From Domibacillus mangrovi (lineage in GTDB: Bacteria > Bacillota > Bacilli > Bacillales > Domibacillaceae), in contig NZ_MRWQ01000010.1 in assembly GCF_001906925.1 (NCBI RefSeq), positions 168,216 through 232,215 of the forward strand: a stretch of 64,000 bases of DNA, written 5' to 3'. Shown here piece by piece: positions 21,711 through 34,225 of this stretch; within the stretch, counting starts at the first letter, position 1; every line of letters starts with the position of its first letter. Both the position numbers and the translations under genes were made by a program. A model generated the notes under the pieces. The model worked only from the letters and a program-made list of their open reading frames with translations, did no database searches and had not been told where the DNA came from.

Positions 21711-23246
21711 TTAATGTTTAAAATGTCTGATGCCTGTTAAGACCATCGCAATGCCATATTCATCAGCTTTTTTAATTGAATCTTCATCTTTAATTGATCC
21801 GCCTGGCTGAATAATAGCCGTAATACCGGCTTTTGCTGCCGCTTCGACTGTATCGTCCATTGGGAAGAATGCGTCTGATGCAAGAGCAGCGCCTTTTGCT
21901 TTTTCACCCGCTTGCTCAAGCGCAATTTTTGCAGCACCGACACGGTTCATTTGACCTGCACCGACACCAAGTGTCATTTTATCATCTGTGACAACAATCG
22001 CGTTTGATTTTACATGTTTCACGACTTTCCAGCCAAGCTTGAGTGCTGTCCACTCTTCTTCTGTTGGTTCGCGTTTTGTTACTACTTTTACATCTGCATC
22101 TGCAAGCGACAATTCGTCAAGGTCTTGAGACAGAAGTCCACCTTCAACAGATGTCAGCACTTTTTCGCCTTTTTTGCCATTCGCAAAATCAAGTGTTAAT
22201 AGACGTATGTTTTTCTTTTTTGATAAAATATCAATTGCTTCTTGATCAAATGAAGGTGCAATGACAATTTCAAGAAAAATTTCATGCAGCTTTTCAGCAA
22301 GCTCTTTTGAAACAGGACGATTGAGTGCTACAATACCGCCGAAAATCGACGTAGGATCGGCTTCATATGCGCGTGAATACGCCTCTTCAATTGTCAAACC
22401 TGCGCCGACGCCACATGGGTTCATATGTTTCACTGCAACCGCTGCTGGCTCATTAAATTCTTTGACGATTTGAAGCGCTGCATCGGTATCGCGAATGTTG
22501 TTATAAGAAAGCTCTTTGCCGTGAAGCTGTTCGGCACGGGCAACAGAGAAAGAGGAACCAAGGGGCTGTGCATAAAACGCCGCTTGTTGATGCGGGTTTT
22601 CTCCATAACGAAGTGATTGCTTCAGCTCGTAAGTCACCGTTAATTTCTCCGGGTTTTCAACTCCCGCAAGATCCGTCATGAAGCCTGCGATCATCGCATC
22701 GTATGCGGCTGTATGACGGAATACTTTCGCTGCTAATTTACGGCGTGTTTCAAGCGTTGTTTGCCCAGCTCCTTTCAATTCAGCAAGTACTTCATCGTAA
22801 TCACTTGAATCGACGATCACTGTTACATATTCATGGTTTTTTGCAGATGCGCGCAACATCGCAGGGCCGCCGATGTCAATGTTTTCAATCGCAGCTTCAG
22901 TCGTAACATCCGGCTTTGAGATCGTTTGCTGGAATGGATACAGATTGACACAGACGATATCAATCGGATGAATATTATGCTCTTCTAACTGTTTTTGATG
23001 ATCAGCTTCTCCGTGTTTTGCAAGCAAGCCTCCATGAATATACGGGTTAAGTGTTTTCACACGACCTTCTAAAATTTCTGGAAATCCCGTTACATCCGTT
23101 ACACCTTTTACTGGTACTCCCGCTTCAGAAAGCATTTTCTTCGTTCCGCCTGTTGAAACAATTTCGTAGCCAAGCGCTGCGATTTCTCTCGCAAATTCTG
23201 CTACACCGCTTTTGTCTGATACGCTGATCAATGCGCGTTTTGTCAT
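21711..23246 (-). CDS. purH: Bifunctional AICAR formyltransferase / IMP cyclohydrolase
   Basis: PurH (511 residues) catalyses the last two steps to IMP. The N-terminal MGS-like cyclohydrolase domain (1-about 195) has [12 protein letters not shown] and STGGTKK. The transformylase domain carries the catalytic KHMNPCGVG lysine-histidine pair and SDAFFPMDD. The start overlaps the purN stop by 4 bp. Confidence 0.97.
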   Translation of the reverse strand: MTKRALISVSDKSGVAEFAREIAALGYEIVSTGGTKKMLSEAGVPVKGVTDVTGFPEILEGRVKTLNPYIHGGLLAKHGEADHQKQLEEHNIHPIDIVCVNLYPFQQTISKPDVTTEAAIENIDIGGPAMLRASAKNHEYVTVIVDSSDYDEVLAELKGAGQTTLETRRKLAAKVFRHTAAYDAMIAGFMTDLAGVENPEKLTVTYELKQSLRYGENPHQQAAFYAQPLGSSFSVARAEQLHGKELSYNNIRDTDAALQIVKEFNEPAAVAVKHMNPCGVGAGLTIEEAYSRAYEADPTSIFGGIVALNRPVSKELAEKLHEIFLEIVIAPSFDQEAIDILSKKKNIRLLTLDFANGKKGEKVLTSVEGGLLSQDLDELSLADADVKVVTKREPTEEEWTALKLGWKVVKHVKSNAIVVTDDKMTLGVGAGQMNRVGAAKIALEQAGEKAKGAALASDAFFPMDDTVEAAAKAGITAIIQPGGSIKDEDSIKKADEYGIAMVLTGIRHFKH

Positions 23247-23830
23247 CGGTTGTGATCCTCCCTATTTCCATTCAAAAGATTTGTTATAACGTTCGGGTAA
23301 AGACTATGCTCTATTCGTTGAATCGCTTTTTGTAAATCATCACGCGTCATGCCCGAATCGATCCGGACACATTCTTGATCAATAATCGGTCCTGTATCCA
23401 TTCCTTCATCAACGAAATGAACAGTCACACCAGAAATTTTCACACCTGCATCAAATGCCTGTCCAATCGCGTCTTTTCCTGGAAAAGCAGGCAGCAATGA
23501 TGGATGAATATTGACGATTCTATTGCGATACGCTTCTAGTAATGTTGGTCCAACAAGCCGCATATAGCCGGCCAAAAAGACATACTCCGCCCCCGCAGCG
23601 CGGAGACGGGAGACGATGTCTGTTTCAAATGCTTCCTTTGATTTATACTCTCGCGGTGAAAATGTAAATGTTGGAATGCCTAATTTGTTAGCTCGCTCTA
23701 ACACGAATGCTTCAGGTTTATCACAGACGATTAAGACGATTTCAGCCGGTACAGATCCTGCTTGTACCGCTTCTGCGATCGCCTGCACGTTACTTCCGCT
23801 TCCGGAAGCAAATAACGCTATTTTCGTCAT
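23243..23830 (-). CDS. purN: Phosphoribosylglycinamide formyltransferase
   Basis: PurN (195 residues) transfers a formyl group from 10-formyl-THF to GAR. Motifs: [15 protein letters not shown] at the N-terminus, the active-site [12 protein letters not shown] and the [13 protein letters not shown] loop with the catalytic aspartate. It overlaps both neighbours by 4 bp, indicating translational coupling. Confidence 0.97.
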   Translation of the reverse strand: MTKIALFASGSGSNVQAIAEAVQAGSVPAEIVLIVCDKPEAFVLERANKLGIPTFTFSPREYKSKEAFETDIVSRLRAAGAEYVFLAGYMRLVGPTLLEAYRNRIVNIHPSLLPAFPGKDAIGQAFDAGVKISGVTVHFVDEGMDTGPIIDQECVRIDSGMTRDDLQKAIQRIEHSLYPNVITNLLNGNREDHNR

Positions 23831-24852
23831 TGAACGATAACTCCTTCACTGTTCGTAACACGTCCAATTGTGTACGCAGTTTCACCAGCTGCATGAAGCA
23901 ATGATTTTACGTTTGTTTCTTCCTCCTGCGAGACAATTAAGACGAAGCCAATACCCATGTTGAAAATGTTATACATTTCCTCGCGATCAAGTTCTCCATA
24001 CGCTTCAAGAACGTTGAAGATATCGGGAACAGGCCAAGAACCTGCTTCGATTAATGCCCCAAGTCCATCCGGTAATGCACGCGGAATATTTTCGACGAAG
24101 CCACCTCCGGTAATATGCGCCATACCGTTCACTTTTGCTTCTTTCAATACTGAAAGTACGGGCTTCACGTAAATACGTGTTGGTTCAATTAATGCTTCGC
24201 CAAGCGGAACAGACAAACCGTCTACTTTCGCATCAACAGCGAGATTATGTTTTTCGAAGAAGATTTTGCGCACGAGCGAGTAGCCGTTACTATGAATGCC
24301 ACTTGATGCGAGACCAATTAAGACATCACCTTCTTTTACATCTTCACCAGTAATTACTTTGCTCTTTTCAACAGCACCGACTGTAAAACCAGCCATATCA
24401 TATTCTTCTTCTTCATAAAGGCCAGGCATTTCTGCTGTTTCGCCGCCAATAAGTGCACAACCTGCCTGCTCACAGCCATCTGCTACACCTTGGACGATTT
24501 GCTCAATTTTTTCCGGCACAGCTCTTCCACATGCGATGTAATCAAGGAAAAAGAGCGGTTCTGCTCCCTGTACAACAACATCGTTAACGCACATCGCGAC
24601 GCAGTCCACGCCAATCGTATCATGTTTGTCCATCATAAACGCTAGCTTCAGCTTTGTTCCAACTCCGTCTGTTCCCGAAACGAGAACGGGCTCTTTCAAA
24701 TTTAAAGAGGACAGGTCAAACATGCCGCCGAAACTGCCAAGCGCACCCATGACGCCGGCCCGTTTCGTACGTTCCACATGTTTTTTCATCCGTTCTACCG
24801 CTTCGTATCCGGCTTCAATGTTCACGCCTGCTGCTTCATACGACTTTGCCAT
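23827..24852 (-). CDS. purM: Phosphoribosylformylglycinamidine cyclo-ligase
   Basis: PurM (341 residues) closes FGAM to AIR with ATP. AIR-synthase signatures are present: [31 protein letters not shown], and the C-terminal [13 protein letters not shown]. Length is normal (about 346). It lies 29 bp after purF. Confidence 0.97.
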   Translation of the reverse strand: MAKSYEAAGVNIEAGYEAVERMKKHVERTKRAGVMGALGSFGGMFDLSSLNLKEPVLVSGTDGVGTKLKLAFMMDKHDTIGVDCVAMCVNDVVVQGAEPLFFLDYIACGRAVPEKIEQIVQGVADGCEQAGCALIGGETAEMPGLYEEEEYDMAGFTVGAVEKSKVITGEDVKEGDVLIGLASSGIHSNGYSLVRKIFFEKHNLAVDAKVDGLSVPLGEALIEPTRIYVKPVLSVLKEAKVNGMAHITGGGFVENIPRALPDGLGALIEAGSWPVPDIFNVLEAYGELDREEMYNIFNMGIGFVLIVSQEEETNVKSLLHAAGETAYTIGRVTNSEGVIVQ

Positions 24853-24881
24853 TTTTGTTCCTCCTTATTCAATCCGGTGCA

Positions 24882-26294
24882 TTAGCATTTGGTAATTGGA
24901 TGTTTTGTATCCGGATAAATTTCAGTCGGATAGTTACCCGTAAAACAAGCCATACATTGTCCGCATTCTCCATTTTTCTGTTCATGGCCAATCGCTGCGA
25001 TTGTGCCTTCTGGGCTCAAATAGGTTAATGAATCGGCTCCTATTAAGTCACGTAATTCTTCTATTGAATAATGTGCTGCGATTAATTCTTCGCTTTTTGA
25101 TGTATCGATCCCGTAAAAACAAGGGTGCTTAATCGGTGGTGAACTAATGCATACATGTACTTCTTTCGCACCTGCGTCTTTTAACATTGTTACAATTCGC
25201 TTACTTGTCGTTCCACGCACGATCGAATCATCAACCATAATGACCCGTTTCCCTTCAACAACGCCGCGCACAGGAGAAAGTTTCATCTTCACCCCTTGCT
25301 CACGAAGCGATTGGGATGGCTGAATGAACGTCCGGCCGACATAACGGTTTTTAATCAGGCCCATTTCGTATGGAATGCCTGTTGCTTCTGCGAAACCAAT
25401 CGCTGCTGAAATACTCGAATCCGGCACACCAGTAACGACGTCCGCTTCAATATTTACTTCCTTCGCAAGCATTTTACCGAGGCGTTTACGAGCACTGTGA
25501 ATGTTAATGTTATGAATATCGCTGTCCGGGCGCGAGAAATATACGTATTCCATCGTACATATCGCACTATTTGTAGCAACGGCAAACTGTTCAGATTGAA
25601 GGCCATCTTCATTGATCGTAATCAGTTCTCCAGGCTGCACGTCACGGACAAATTCAGCACCGACAATATCAAATGCACACGTTTCAGATGCAACGACATA
25701 CGCATCGCCTAGTTTCCCAATTGAAAGTGGTCGCATTCCTTGTGGATCGAGTGCCACATGCATCTCTTTTTCCGTCATCACGAGAAATGCATACGCACCT
25801 TTTAACATTGATAACGCTGTTTTCATACGATCTTTCATCGAACCAAGACCGCTTCGACGAATTAAATGAGCCAGCACTTCCGTATCAGACGTCGTTTGAA
25901 AAATACTGCCCTGCGCTTCAAGCTCACTTTTTAAAGAAGTTGCATTGATCAAATTTCCGTTATGCGCAAGCGCAAAACTGCCTGTTTGGAAATGGAAGAG
26001 AAGCGGTTGAACATTTTCGTATCCACCGCCGCCTGCTGTTTTATACCGAACGTGGCCAATTGCACTTGATCCTGTCAATCCGTTGACGATATCCTGGTTA
26101 AAAATTTCTGTAACAAGCCCTTCACCTTTATGACCGCGAAGGTGTTCGCCGTCACTCATGACGACGCCCGCTCCTTCTTGTCCTCGGTGTTGCAGACTTT
26201 GAAGACCATAATAAGTGATTTGTGATGCATTTTCATGACCAAAGACACCGAAAACGCCGCACTCTTCATTTAAGCCTCTGAGTTCAGCAAGCAT
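24882..26294 (-). CDS. purF: Amidophosphoribosyltransferase
   Basis: PurF (470 residues) makes phosphoribosylamine from PRPP and glutamine, the committed step. The ATG at 26294 (AAGGAG upstream) gives an 11-residue propeptide before the N-terminal nucleophile Cys12 (NEECGVFG). A GATase-II domain is followed by a PRTase domain with [11 protein letters not shown]. The C-terminal cysteines ([10 protein letters not shown]) fit the oxygen-labile 4Fe-4S cluster of the Bacillus enzyme. It overlaps purL by 25 bp. Confidence 0.97.
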   Translation of the reverse strand: MLAELRGLNEECGVFGVFGHENASQITYYGLQSLQHRGQEGAGVVMSDGEHLRGHKGEGLVTEIFNQDIVNGLTGSSAIGHVRYKTAGGGGYENVQPLLFHFQTGSFALAHNGNLINATSLKSELEAQGSIFQTTSDTEVLAHLIRRSGLGSMKDRMKTALSMLKGAYAFLVMTEKEMHVALDPQGMRPLSIGKLGDAYVVASETCAFDIVGAEFVRDVQPGELITINEDGLQSEQFAVATNSAICTMEYVYFSRPDSDIHNINIHSARKRLGKMLAKEVNIEADVVTGVPDSSISAAIGFAEATGIPYEMGLIKNRYVGRTFIQPSQSLREQGVKMKLSPVRGVVEGKRVIMVDDSIVRGTTSKRIVTMLKDAGAKEVHVCISSPPIKHPCFYGIDTSKSEELIAAHYSIEELRDLIGADSLTYLSPEGTIAAIGHEQKNGECGQCMACFTGNYPTEIYPDTKHPITKC

Positions 26295-28498
26295 GGAATA
26301 GCTCCTTTCCAAGCGTCCTCAAGATTCTTGACGGATGCCTGTACCACTTCTTCTCCATTAACGCGAATTGATACAACTGGTTGTGCTGTTACTTGACCAA
26401 TTTGTTTTGCATCTTGTACCGCTGCTTCAAATGCTTCTTTGTTTTCTGCTTTCACTGTGACGACAAAACGAGATTGTGTTTCTGCAAACAATACGGCCGT
26501 TGTCTCGCCTTCAAGTGATACATTTACACCAAGATTTGTGCCAAATGTTTTTTCAACAAGAGCTACTGCAAATCCACCTTCTGAAATATCGTGGGCAGAT
26601 TGAATAAGACCTGATGTAATGGCTGAAAGAATGGCATCTTGACGCGTTTTTTCAACTGTGAGATCAATCGCTGGCGCTTGACCAAAAATTTCGCCGCCAT
26701 TCGTCATTTTCTGCAATTCACTGCCGCCAAATTCATTCATAGCATCACCAATGACATAAACAAGATCGTCGGCTTGTTTGACCGACTGTGTTGTAATGTG
26801 ATCTGTATGTTCAATTAATCCAACCATGCCAATAACTGGTGTTGGGTAAATCGCTGTGCCATTCGTTTCGTTATATAAAGAGACGTTTCCACCGATAACC
26901 GGCGACTCTAGCGCCAGACATGCTTCACTAATACCGTCAGCTGATTCTTCAAGCTGCCAGAATACACCTGGATTTTCAGGACTTCCGTAGTTCAATCCAT
27001 CTGTAATGGCTAGTGGTCTTGCACCCGAACAAACGATATTACGCGCTGCTTCTGCAACCGCAATTTTACCGCCTGTTTTCGGATCAAGATAAATGTAGCG
27101 GGAGTTACAGTCTGTTGTCATAGCAAGAGCTTTATTTGTGCCACGCAGGCGGATGACTGCTGCGTCAGAACCTGGTGCGACAACTGTATTTGTCCGTACT
27201 TGATAATCATATTGATCATATACCCACTCTTTGCTCGCTATAGTCGGCTGCTTCAAAAGATTTACAAGTGTTTCCTGATAATCTGTTACATTCGGTGTTG
27301 TCGGTTCCATTGCTTGGAAGTCACGGAAGTATTGCGGTTCAGCTGATGGTTTATAGTAAACCGGTGCATCTTCTGCTAACGCATCGACCGGTACTTCTGC
27401 TGCCACTTCGCCTTTATGAAGAAGGCGGAGCATTTTATCGTCTGTTACAACGCCGACCGACGCCGCTTCAAGATCGTATTTGGCAAATAAGTCTTCGATT
27501 TCTTTTTCGCGTCCTTTTTCTACCACGATAAGCATACGTTCCTGTGATTCAGATAACATCATTTCGTATGGTGTCATGCCTGTTTCACGTTGCGGGATCA
27601 TGTCAAGATTCAATTCCATACCCGAACCGGATTTGGATGCCATTTCGGCAGATGAACTTGTGAGACCCGCTGCACCCATATCTTGAATACCGACGAGGGC
27701 ATCATTATGAATAAGCTCAAGACAAGCTTCAAGAAGCAATTTTTCCATAAATGGATCGCCTACTTGAACAGCTGGGCGTTTCTCTTCCGAGTTTTCGCTT
27801 AGCTCTTCCGACGCAAATGTTGCTCCGTGAATGCCATCGCGTCCTGTTTTTGCACCAACGTACATGACCGTGTTTCCAACGCCTTTTGCCTGTCCCTTTT
27901 GAATATCTTCATGAGCAATTAAACCGACACACATTGCGTTCACAAGTGGATTGCCTTCATAAGATGGATCAAAACCGATTTCGCCGCCGACTGTTGGAAT
28001 ACCGATGCAGTTGCCATATCCAGCTATACCGGCAACCACTTCTTCAAACAAGTATTTTACGCGGGACGTTTCAAGCTCACCAAAACGAAGCGAGTTTAAA
28101 ATCGCCACCGGACGTGCACCCATTGAAAAAACGTCACGAATAATGCCGCCCACACCTGTTGCTGCACCTTGATACGGCTCGATTGCAGACGGGTGATTAT
28201 GGCTTTCAATTTTAAATACAACCGCTTGACCGTCACCGATGTCTACAATTCCAGCGCCTTCACCCGGTCCTTGAAGAACGTGCTCACCTTCAACTGGGAA
28301 TTTGCGGAGAACAGGTTTTGAGTTTTTATAACTGCAGTGCTCAGACCACATAACCGAGAAAAGACCTGTTTCAGCATAGTTTGGCAAACGGCCAAGAATT
28401 GCTGTTGCTTTATCGAATTCTTCATCCGTCAAGCCCATCGTGCGGTACAGCTTTTCATCTTTAATTTGTTGTGCATTTGGTTCAAGCATTAACGACAT
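26270..28498 (-). CDS. purL: Phosphoribosylformylglycinamidine synthase subunit PurL
   Basis: PurL (742 residues) is the small-type synthetase that acts with PurQ and PurS to convert FGAR to FGAM. AIR-synthase-like repeats show [41 protein letters not shown] and a second half with [11 protein letters not shown]. The ATG overlaps the purQ stop by 17 bp. Confidence 0.97.
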   Translation of the reverse strand: MSLMLEPNAQQIKDEKLYRTMGLTDEEFDKATAILGRLPNYAETGLFSVMWSEHCSYKNSKPVLRKFPVEGEHVLQGPGEGAGIVDIGDGQAVVFKIESHNHPSAIEPYQGAATGVGGIIRDVFSMGARPVAILNSLRFGELETSRVKYLFEEVVAGIAGYGNCIGIPTVGGEIGFDPSYEGNPLVNAMCVGLIAHEDIQKGQAKGVGNTVMYVGAKTGRDGIHGATFASEELSENSEEKRPAVQVGDPFMEKLLLEACLELIHNDALVGIQDMGAAGLTSSSAEMASKSGSGMELNLDMIPQRETGMTPYEMMLSESQERMLIVVEKGREKEIEDLFAKYDLEAASVGVVTDDKMLRLLHKGEVAAEVPVDALAEDAPVYYKPSAEPQYFRDFQAMEPTTPNVTDYQETLVNLLKQPTIASKEWVYDQYDYQVRTNTVVAPGSDAAVIRLRGTNKALAMTTDCNSRYIYLDPKTGGKIAVAEAARNIVCSGARPLAITDGLNYGSPENPGVFWQLEESADGISEACLALESPVIGGNVSLYNETNGTAIYPTPVIGMVGLIEHTDHITTQSVKQADDLVYVIGDAMNEFGGSELQKMTNGGEIFGQAPAIDLTVEKTRQDAILSAITSGLIQSAHDISEGGFAVALVEKTFGTNLGVNVSLEGETTAVLFAETQSRFVVTVKAENKEAFEAAVQDAKQIGQVTAQPVVSIRVNGEEVVQASVKNLEDAWKGAIPCLLNSEA

Positions 28499-29165
28499 GG
28501 GAGTCCCTCCAGTGTTTCACAATTGATTGAAAAAGTTTAAGTCCGTCTGCACTGCCAAGTAGATCGTCGACAGCACGCTCCGGATGCGGCATCATGCCAA
28601 GTACGTTGCCCTTTTCATTTGTAATGCCTGCGATGTCAGAAAGACTGCCGTTCACATCACTTGCATACGTGAATACAATTTGATTATTTTCTTGTAATTT
28701 TGCCAATGTTTCATCGTCACAGTAGTAGTTGCCCTCACCATGTGCAATAGGAACACGGATCTTATCGCCTTTTTCGTAAGCTGATGTAAACATTGTTTTA
28801 TTATTTTCAACCGTTAGCTCAACTGTCCGGCAAATGAATTTCAAGTTTTTATTGCGAAGCATTGCGCCTGGGAGTAGTCCAGACTCAAGTAAAATTTGGA
28901 ATCCATTGCACACACCTAGAACAGGCTTGCCTGCTTCAGCTGCTTTTTTAATGGCATTCATGACAACTGACATATGTGCAATTGCGCCTGAACGAAGGTA
29001 ATCGCCATACGAAAAGCCACCCGGAATTAAAATCCCGTCATATTGATCAAGGTTATCAGCGTCATGCCACACTAAATCTACTTGCTCACCAAGCTCATCT
29101 TTTACTGCATGATACATGTCCACATCACAGTTGGACCCTGGAAATACGATGACTGCAAATTTCAC
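28482..29165 (-). CDS. purQ: Phosphoribosylformylglycinamidine synthase subunit PurQ
   Basis: PurQ (227 residues) is the class-I glutaminase subunit supplying ammonia to PurL. The catalytic cysteine is in [11 protein letters not shown], with the His-Glu pair in MMPHPERAV. The start overlaps the purS stop by 4 bp. Confidence 0.97.
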   Translation of the reverse strand: MKFAVIVFPGSNCDVDMYHAVKDELGEQVDLVWHDADNLDQYDGILIPGGFSYGDYLRSGAIAHMSVVMNAIKKAAEAGKPVLGVCNGFQILLESGLLPGAMLRNKNLKFICRTVELTVENNKTMFTSAYEKGDKIRVPIAHGEGNYYCDDETLAKLQENNQIVFTYASDVNGSLSDIAGITNEKGNVLGMMPHPERAVDDLLGSADGLKLFQSIVKHWRDSHVVNA

Positions 29166-29416
29166 TGTTTCGCACTCTCCTCGATTTCATATCTGTAATC
29201 TTCAATAACTGGGTTCGACAATAGCTTTTCGCACACTTCTTTCACAGTTCCTTCTACATCAGTTACTGTGTCATCAAACTGAAGTTCCATGTATTTCCCA
29301 ATGCGTACATCTTCTACACCATTATAGCCAAGGCTTGATAAAGACTGCTGCACTGCTTTCCCCTGTGGATCTAGTACGCTTTCGCGAAGTGTGACGTAAA
29401 CTTTAACTTTATACAT
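29162..29416 (-). CDS. purS: Phosphoribosylformylglycinamidine synthase subunit PurS
   Basis: PurS (84 residues) is the dimeric scaffold bridging PurL and PurQ. The alpha/beta sequence ([21 protein letters not shown]) is typical. It is tightly packed between purC (1-bp overlap) and purQ. Confidence 0.95.
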   Translation of the reverse strand: MYKVKVYVTLRESVLDPQGKAVQQSLSSLGYNGVEDVRIGKYMELQFDDTVTDVEGTVKEVCEKLLSNPVIEDYRYEIEESAKQ

Positions 29417-30129
29417 TAGATTGTTCCTCCAAGTCGATTATAAATTTCAGTATATGCTTCTGTTAATCCGCCGAGATCGCGACGGAAAAGGTCTTTATCT
29501 AATTTACGATTTGTCCCTTTTTCCCAAAGACGGCATGTGTCCGGTGAAATTTCATCCGCCAGTAAAATATGACCGTTTTTATCTTTGCCTAGCTCGATTT
29601 TAAAATCAATCAGTTCAATGTCCATGTCCCCAAAAAGCGGAACAAGTACATCATTTATACGCAGTGCTTCTTTTTTCAAAAGCTGCAATTCTTCCGGCGT
29701 TGCAATATCGAGAATTTTCACATGATCTTCTGTCAGTAGCGGATCTCCGAGTTCGTCATTCTTATAATAAAACTCAACAATTGGCTCTTTAAAAGCAGTT
29801 CCTTCTTCAAACCCAAGGCGTTTTGCAATGCTGCCTGCCGCAATGTTACGGACAACGACTTCAAGTGGAATAATCTTTACATGTTTCACAAGCTGCTCAT
29901 TTTCAGAAATTTGTTCAACGAAATGAGATTCGATCCCTTTTTCCGCAAGCTTCTGAAAGAGCAATCCTGTAATTAAGTTGTTTAAACGGCCTTTACCGTC
30001 AATTTCAGCTTTTTTTTCCCCATTGAATGCGGTTGCTGAATTTTTATATTCAATCCAGACGACATCTTCTTGGTCAGTTGCAAAAATGCGTTTCGCTTTT
30101 CCTTCATAAAGCTGTTTACCCTTTTTCAT
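29416..30129 (-). CDS. purC: SAICAR synthetase
   Basis: PurC (237 residues) condenses CAIR with aspartate. Signature segments: [12 protein letters not shown] at the N-terminus, [22 protein letters not shown] and [11 protein letters not shown]. It starts 30 bp after purB. Confidence 0.97.
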   Translation of the reverse strand: MKKGKQLYEGKAKRIFATDQEDVVWIEYKNSATAFNGEKKAEIDGKGRLNNLITGLLFQKLAEKGIESHFVEQISENEQLVKHVKIIPLEVVVRNIAAGSIAKRLGFEEGTAFKEPIVEFYYKNDELGDPLLTEDHVKILDIATPEELQLLKKEALRINDVLVPLFGDMDIELIDFKIELGKDKNGHILLADEISPDTCRLWEKGTNRKLDKDLFRRDLGGLTEAYTEIYNRLGGTI

Positions 30130-30159
30130 ATCCGGTTCCTCCCGATTTAGGAATAAGCA

Positions 30160-31455
30160 TTATTTTAGGCCTACACGGTCAAAGATGGTATCAACGTGCT
30201 TCAAATGATAGTTGTAATCAAAGCAGTCCGCAATTTCTTCAGCAGATAGTTTCGATGTAATCGTTTCATCCGCTTCCACCAAGGAACGAAATTGAACTTG
30301 CTTGTCCCATGCTTCCATCGCTCTCGGTTGAACGGTATCGTACGCTGCTTCACGGGCCATGCCTTTGTCAATCAATGCAAGTAGAACGCGCTGTGAGTAT
30401 ATAAGACCCAGTGTGCGATCCATATTGCGCTTCATATTATCAGGGAACACAGTTAAGTTTTTCACAATATTGCCGAAACGATTCAACATGTAGTTCAAAG
30501 CTATCGTCGCATCCGGTAAAATCACACGTTCTGCCGATGAATGCGAAATATCGCGTTCATGCCAAAGCGAGACGTTCTCATACGCTGTGACCATGTGACC
30601 GCGAATCACACGTGCCAGACCAACCATGTTTTCTGAGCCAATCGGATTACGTTTATGCGGCATTGCTGAAGACCCTTTTTGGCCTTTAGCGAAAAATTCT
30701 TCTACTTCACGCGTTTCTGATTTTTGCAAACCGCGCACTTCTGTTGCAAACTTTTCAATGGATGCAGCAACGAGTGCAAGTGTTGCCATATAATGAGCAT
30801 GGCGATCACGCTGAAGCGTCTGCGTTGACACTGGAGCTGGTTTCGTCCCAAGCTTATTGCAAACATACTCTTCAACGAACGGATCAATGTTCGCATATGT
30901 ACCGACTGCACCAGAAATTTTGCCAAATTCAACATTTTCTGCTGCATCATTAAAGCGCTTAAGATTCCGTTTCATTTCTTCGTACCAAAGCGCCATTTTA
31001 AGACCAAATGTTGTCGGTTCTGCATGAACGCCATGTGTGCGGCCCATCATGACCGTATGTTTATGTTCAATCGCTTTATTACGGAGGATTTCGATGAATG
31101 ATTCAATGTCTTTGCGTAAAATATCATTTGCCTGTTTGAGTAAGTAAGATAATGCTGTATCGACGACATCTGTTGATGTTAATCCGTAATGAACCCATTT
31201 ACGCTCTTCGCCAAGTGTTTCTGATACCGCACGTGTAAAGGCTACAACATCGTGGCGCGTTTCAAGTTCAATTTCGTTTATCCGGTTAATATCGAAGCTG
31301 GCATTTTCACGAAGTTTCTTTACATCTTCTTTCGGAATATCACCAATTTCCGACCATGCTTCACATGCAAGAATTTCAACTTCAAGCCATGCTTTAAATT
31401 TGTTTTCTTCTGTCCAGATGGCGCCCATTTCTGGCCGCGTATAACGTTCAATCAT
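30160..31455 (-). CDS. purB: Adenylosuccinate lyase
   Basis: PurB (431 residues) cleaves SAICAR in IMP synthesis and adenylosuccinate in AMP synthesis. The fumarase/aspartase superfamily signature [11 protein letters not shown] is visible, with TSTDVVDTA and [14 protein letters not shown] active-site histidines. It is third in the operon. Confidence 0.97.
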   Translation of the reverse strand: MIERYTRPEMGAIWTEENKFKAWLEVEILACEAWSEIGDIPKEDVKKLRENASFDINRINEIELETRHDVVAFTRAVSETLGEERKWVHYGLTSTDVVDTALSYLLKQANDILRKDIESFIEILRNKAIEHKHTVMMGRTHGVHAEPTTFGLKMALWYEEMKRNLKRFNDAAENVEFGKISGAVGTYANIDPFVEEYVCNKLGTKPAPVSTQTLQRDRHAHYMATLALVAASIEKFATEVRGLQKSETREVEEFFAKGQKGSSAMPHKRNPIGSENMVGLARVIRGHMVTAYENVSLWHERDISHSSAERVILPDATIALNYMLNRFGNIVKNLTVFPDNMKRNMDRTLGLIYSQRVLLALIDKGMAREAAYDTVQPRAMEAWDKQVQFRSLVEADETITSKLSAEEIADCFDYNYHLKHVDTIFDRVGLK

Positions 31456-31482
31456 GTTTTCATCCTCCGATATGTGTACGTC

Positions 31483-32619
31483 TTAGTTTGCCCAAACTCG
31501 ACTTTCATCTATATCTTGCAGCGCTTCTTCCACTGTATCAGCTAAAATAGTCACATGCCCCATCTTGCGTTTTTCTTTTGCTTCATCTTTACCATATAAA
31601 TGAATTGACCATTCCGGTTTGCTAAGGATCGCTTGAGTAACCCCATCTACATGTTCACCAAGTATGTTCACCATCACGGCTGGCTTCAACAACTCTGTGC
31701 TTTTGAGCGGCCAATTACAAATAGCGCGAATATGCTGTCCAAACTGTGAAATGCCGCATGCTTCAATTGTATAATGCCCTGAATTATGTGGCCGCGGTGC
31801 AAGTTCATTAATGTAAATTTCACCATTTTGCCCGATAAACATTTCTACAGCAAGTGTGCCTATAAGCGACAATGCGGATGCGATTTTTTCTGCTGCTTCA
31901 CATGCGGCTTGCTTTGTTTCATCAGAAATTCGAGCAGGTACAATGGATTCATGCAAAATGTTGTCAACGTGTATGTTTTCTGCTACTGGGAAATATGTCG
32001 TTTCACCTGCCGAGTTACGCGTGATAATAACGGAAATCTCTTTTTCAAAGGGCACCCATTGCTCAAGGACACATTCTCCATGTGTTAAGAGCTCTGCCGC
32101 TTCATTCGCTTGTTCAGCTTCTTTCAATACATATTGTCCTTTTCCATCATAACCGCCCGTTGCTGTTTTCAGCACAGCAGGTAAGCCGAGATCTTCTATA
32201 CTTTGCTTAAGATCGGCTTCTGACCGGATCACGCGGTACGGAGCAACCGGCACACCTGCATTCGCAATCGCTTCTTTTTCAAAAACACGATTTTGCGTAA
32301 TGCGGATCAGTTCTGCTCCCTGCGGCACATATGCTTCTTTCATTAATTCCTTTAATCCTTCGTAATCAATATTTTCAAATTCATACGTGATAACATCACT
32401 TACATCAGAAAGTTGTTTTAAGGCCGCCTGGTCATTATATGGTGCTTGAATGACAATATCGGCTGTTTGTGTACACGGGGCATCTGCTGTTGGCTCCAAC
32501 ACGGCAATACGAAAACCTGCTTCTTTCGCTGCGAGCGCCATCATCCGACCAAGTTGTCCTCCGCCAATAATACCAATTGTTTTGCCCGGTTCAATAATTT
32601 TTCTAGCCAAGTTGATCAC
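31483..32619 (-). CDS. purK: 5-(carboxyamino)imidazole ribonucleotide synthase
   Basis: PurK (378 residues) is an ATP-grasp enzyme that carboxylates AIR to N5-CAIR. It shows [30 protein letters not shown] and [17 protein letters not shown]. Its start overlaps purE by 17 bp. Confidence 0.97.
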   Translation of the reverse strand: MINLARKIIEPGKTIGIIGGGQLGRMMALAAKEAGFRIAVLEPTADAPCTQTADIVIQAPYNDQAALKQLSDVSDVITYEFENIDYEGLKELMKEAYVPQGAELIRITQNRVFEKEAIANAGVPVAPYRVIRSEADLKQSIEDLGLPAVLKTATGGYDGKGQYVLKEAEQANEAAELLTHGECVLEQWVPFEKEISVIITRNSAGETTYFPVAENIHVDNILHESIVPARISDETKQAACEAAEKIASALSLIGTLAVEMFIGQNGEIYINELAPRPHNSGHYTIEACGISQFGQHIRAICNWPLKSTELLKPAVMVNILGEHVDGVTQAILSKPEWSIHLYGKDEAKEKRKMGHVTILADTVEEALQDIDESRVWAN

Positions 32620-33091
32620 TGCTTTCTAGCACCGTTTTTTCTGTTTCTTTCCGGCGATTTTCTAATTTTTCGGCAATTTTCGCATCAGTAATAGACAAAA
32701 TTTGCGCAGCCAGCAGTCCAGCATTCGTTGCCCCTGCTTTACCAATCGCTGTTGTCGCAACTGGTACACCGCCTGGCATTTGAACGATTGATAGTAAAGA
32801 GTCAAGTCCATTCAGTGCTTTGGATTGTACAGGAATACCGATAACTGGCAATGTCGTTTTCGCCGCAGTCATGCCTGGCAAGTGAGCCGCTCCGCCCGCG
32901 CCGGCAATAATTACTTTAATGCCTCTTTCACGTGCAGACTCGGCATATTCAAACATTAAATCAGGTGTACGATGTGCGGATACGACACGTTTTTCATACG
33001 ATACTCCAAGTTCATCGAGTACGTCACATGCATGTTTCATCGTTTCCCAATCAGATGTGCTGCCCATAATAACGCCAACTTCAATCGTCAT
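32603..33091 (-). CDS. purE: N5-CAIR mutase
   Basis: PurE (162 residues), class I, moves the carboxylate from N5-CAIR to give CAIR. Motifs: [18 protein letters not shown], and [12 protein letters not shown]. It is the first gene of the operon, immediately downstream of the riboswitch-controlled terminator. Confidence 0.97.
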   Translation of the reverse strand: MTIEVGVIMGSTSDWETMKHACDVLDELGVSYEKRVVSAHRTPDLMFEYAESARERGIKVIIAGAGGAAHLPGMTAAKTTLPVIGIPVQSKALNGLDSLLSIVQMPGGVPVATTAIGKAGATNAGLLAAQILSITDAKIAEKLENRRKETEKTVLESSDQLG

Positions 33092-33118
33092 ATTGATCCT
33101 CCAATGTGAGATTATTTT

Positions 33119-33176
33119 GCATAAAAAAAGCGGACAACCTACTTTCCCCCTTAAAGGAGAAAGCGATTCGTCCGCA
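33119..33176 (-). terminator. Riboswitch-controlled terminator of the purine operon
   Basis: On the minus strand GCGGAC pairs with GTCCGC, with an inner CTTTC…GAAAG stem and loop, followed by seven Ts. It lies between the purine aptamer and purE and is the expression platform. Confidence 0.88.
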
Positions 33177-33200
33177 GCCGATCGAGATTCCGAATGCTTT

Positions 33201-33270
33201 CACCCATAGTCAGCTGTTTAAGGCAGCCGGTAGAAACTCGCAGGCCATATCCCCGCTATTATATGAGGTG
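33201..33270 (-). ncRNA. Purine riboswitch aptamer, guanine/hypoxanthine type (purE leader)
   Basis: On the minus strand the three-way junction is canonical: P1 CACCTCATA/TATGGGTG, J1/2 TATAAT, L2 GATATGG, J2/3 GTTTCTACC, L3 CCTTAAA. The specificity nucleotide equivalent to position 74 is C (TGACTATGG), which selects guanine or hypoxanthine. Ligand binding should favour the downstream terminator and repress the pur operon. Confidence 0.95.
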
Positions 33271-33287
33271 CTTTATTTGTCATTTAC

Positions 33288-33317
33288 ATATTAACAACGA
33301 CGCAGAGCAGTTGTCAA
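33288..33317 (-). promoter_or_regulatory. SigmaA promoter of the purine operon
   Basis: On the minus strand TTGACA (complement of 33312-33317) and TAATAT (complement of 33288-33293) are 18 bp apart, directly upstream of the riboswitch. Confidence 0.8.
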
Positions 33318-33318
33318 T

Positions 33319-33363
33319 AAAAATCGAACGATATTCATTGCGCTTATTTAAACGTTCGTATTT
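33319..33363 (-). promoter_or_regulatory. Paired PurBoxes (PurR operator)
   Basis: Two inverted 14-bp boxes with CGAAC (33325-33329) and GTTCG (33354-33358) cores are spaced 17 bp apart, the standard Bacillus PurR arrangement. The distal box overlaps the last bases of the upstream yebG gene. PurR repression is relieved by PRPP. Confidence 0.85.
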
Positions 33364-33556
33364 ACGCCTTTTTTTTCCCTTCAAAGACAATTTCGCGGCC
33401 AATCGGGACATGAATTGTCTCCCCATTTTGCTTTTTCTCTTCAAAAATAGGCTTTTCCATTCGCCGGACCGGGACGTATCCTTCGTCTTTCATCCGATTC
33501 AAGCAATGATCAATCGTTTCCTCTTCTTCAACTCGGAATATTTTCTTATTGCTCAT
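33362..33556 (-). CDS. yebG: NETI-motif protein YebG
   Basis: A conserved 64-residue protein of unknown function. It carries the segment [23 protein letters not shown] and a [15 protein letters not shown] region typical of the NETI family. It overlaps the end of yebE by 4 bp and lies immediately upstream of the pur promoter, as in B. subtilis. Confidence 0.88.
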   Translation of the reverse strand: MSNKKIFRVEEEETIDHCLNRMKDEGYVPVRRMEKPIFEEKKQNGETIHVPIGREIVFEGKKKA

Positions 33557-34095
33557 TTCATCAATTTTCCTTTTCTTACCGTTTTCACCCAGAATCCGCC
33601 ATGAATTGCCTTTGGTTCGTAAGAGATAATAAACGCCTTTGGATCAAGCTCTTGTATTTTTTGATAAAGTTTTAATTCGTATTTTCTTGGCGTTAATATT
33701 TGTAACGCCATCCGATCTCCTTCAAGACCATTCGCTGCCCAGTTCGTCACGCCGTATCCTTCTAAACGGAGCTGCTTCGGCAAATCTTTATCGTACTCTT
33801 TCGTAATGACACTAACCGTCGTATAACCAAGTGCCAGTTTCTCTTCAATTTTCATTCCGACGATCACCCCAATTCCATAACCGACTGCATAGGCAATCAA
33901 ATTTTGAATTTGGTCTAAATTATCGAGTACAAGACCGAGACCGACGACGTAAATAACAATTTCAATCATACTAACAAACGCTGCTATGTATCGATACCCT
34001 TTTAACGTTAAAATCATTCTCATCGTAAAAAAGGAAACGTATACAACATTAATTAATAAGATGATAATTACCATTACTAAAGCGTTATCCATCAT
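33553..34095 (-). CDS. yebE: DUF2179 membrane protein YebE (UPF0316)
   Basis: 180 residues from an ATG at 34095 (GGAGGG upstream). Three N-terminal hydrophobic segments precede a C-terminal DUF2179 domain ([24 protein letters not shown] … [20 protein letters not shown]). The DUF2179 fold is also found in DisA-like/YitT proteins, but no function is assigned. It is cotranscribed with yebG. Confidence 0.88.
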   Translation of the reverse strand: MMDNALVMVIIILLINVVYVSFFTMRMILTLKGYRYIAAFVSMIEIVIYVVGLGLVLDNLDQIQNLIAYAVGYGIGVIVGMKIEEKLALGYTTVSVITKEYDKDLPKQLRLEGYGVTNWAANGLEGDRMALQILTPRKYELKLYQKIQELDPKAFIISYEPKAIHGGFWVKTVRKGKLMK

Positions 34096-34171
34096 GTAAT
34101 TTCCCTCCTGTCTTTTAACCACTTTGACGGCAGTTTAACACAGAGACAGGGACATCCGCAATCTATCATTT

Positions 34172-34216
34172 TAAAAAAAGAGCTGGCTCAAAAGCATTTC
34201 CTTTGAGTCAGCCCCT
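34172..34216 (-). terminator. Intrinsic terminator of ptsG
   Basis: On the minus strand GGCTGACTCAAA and TTTGAGCCAGC form the stem, followed by seven Ts. Confidence 0.85.
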
Positions 34217-34225
34217 TGCTCGTTC

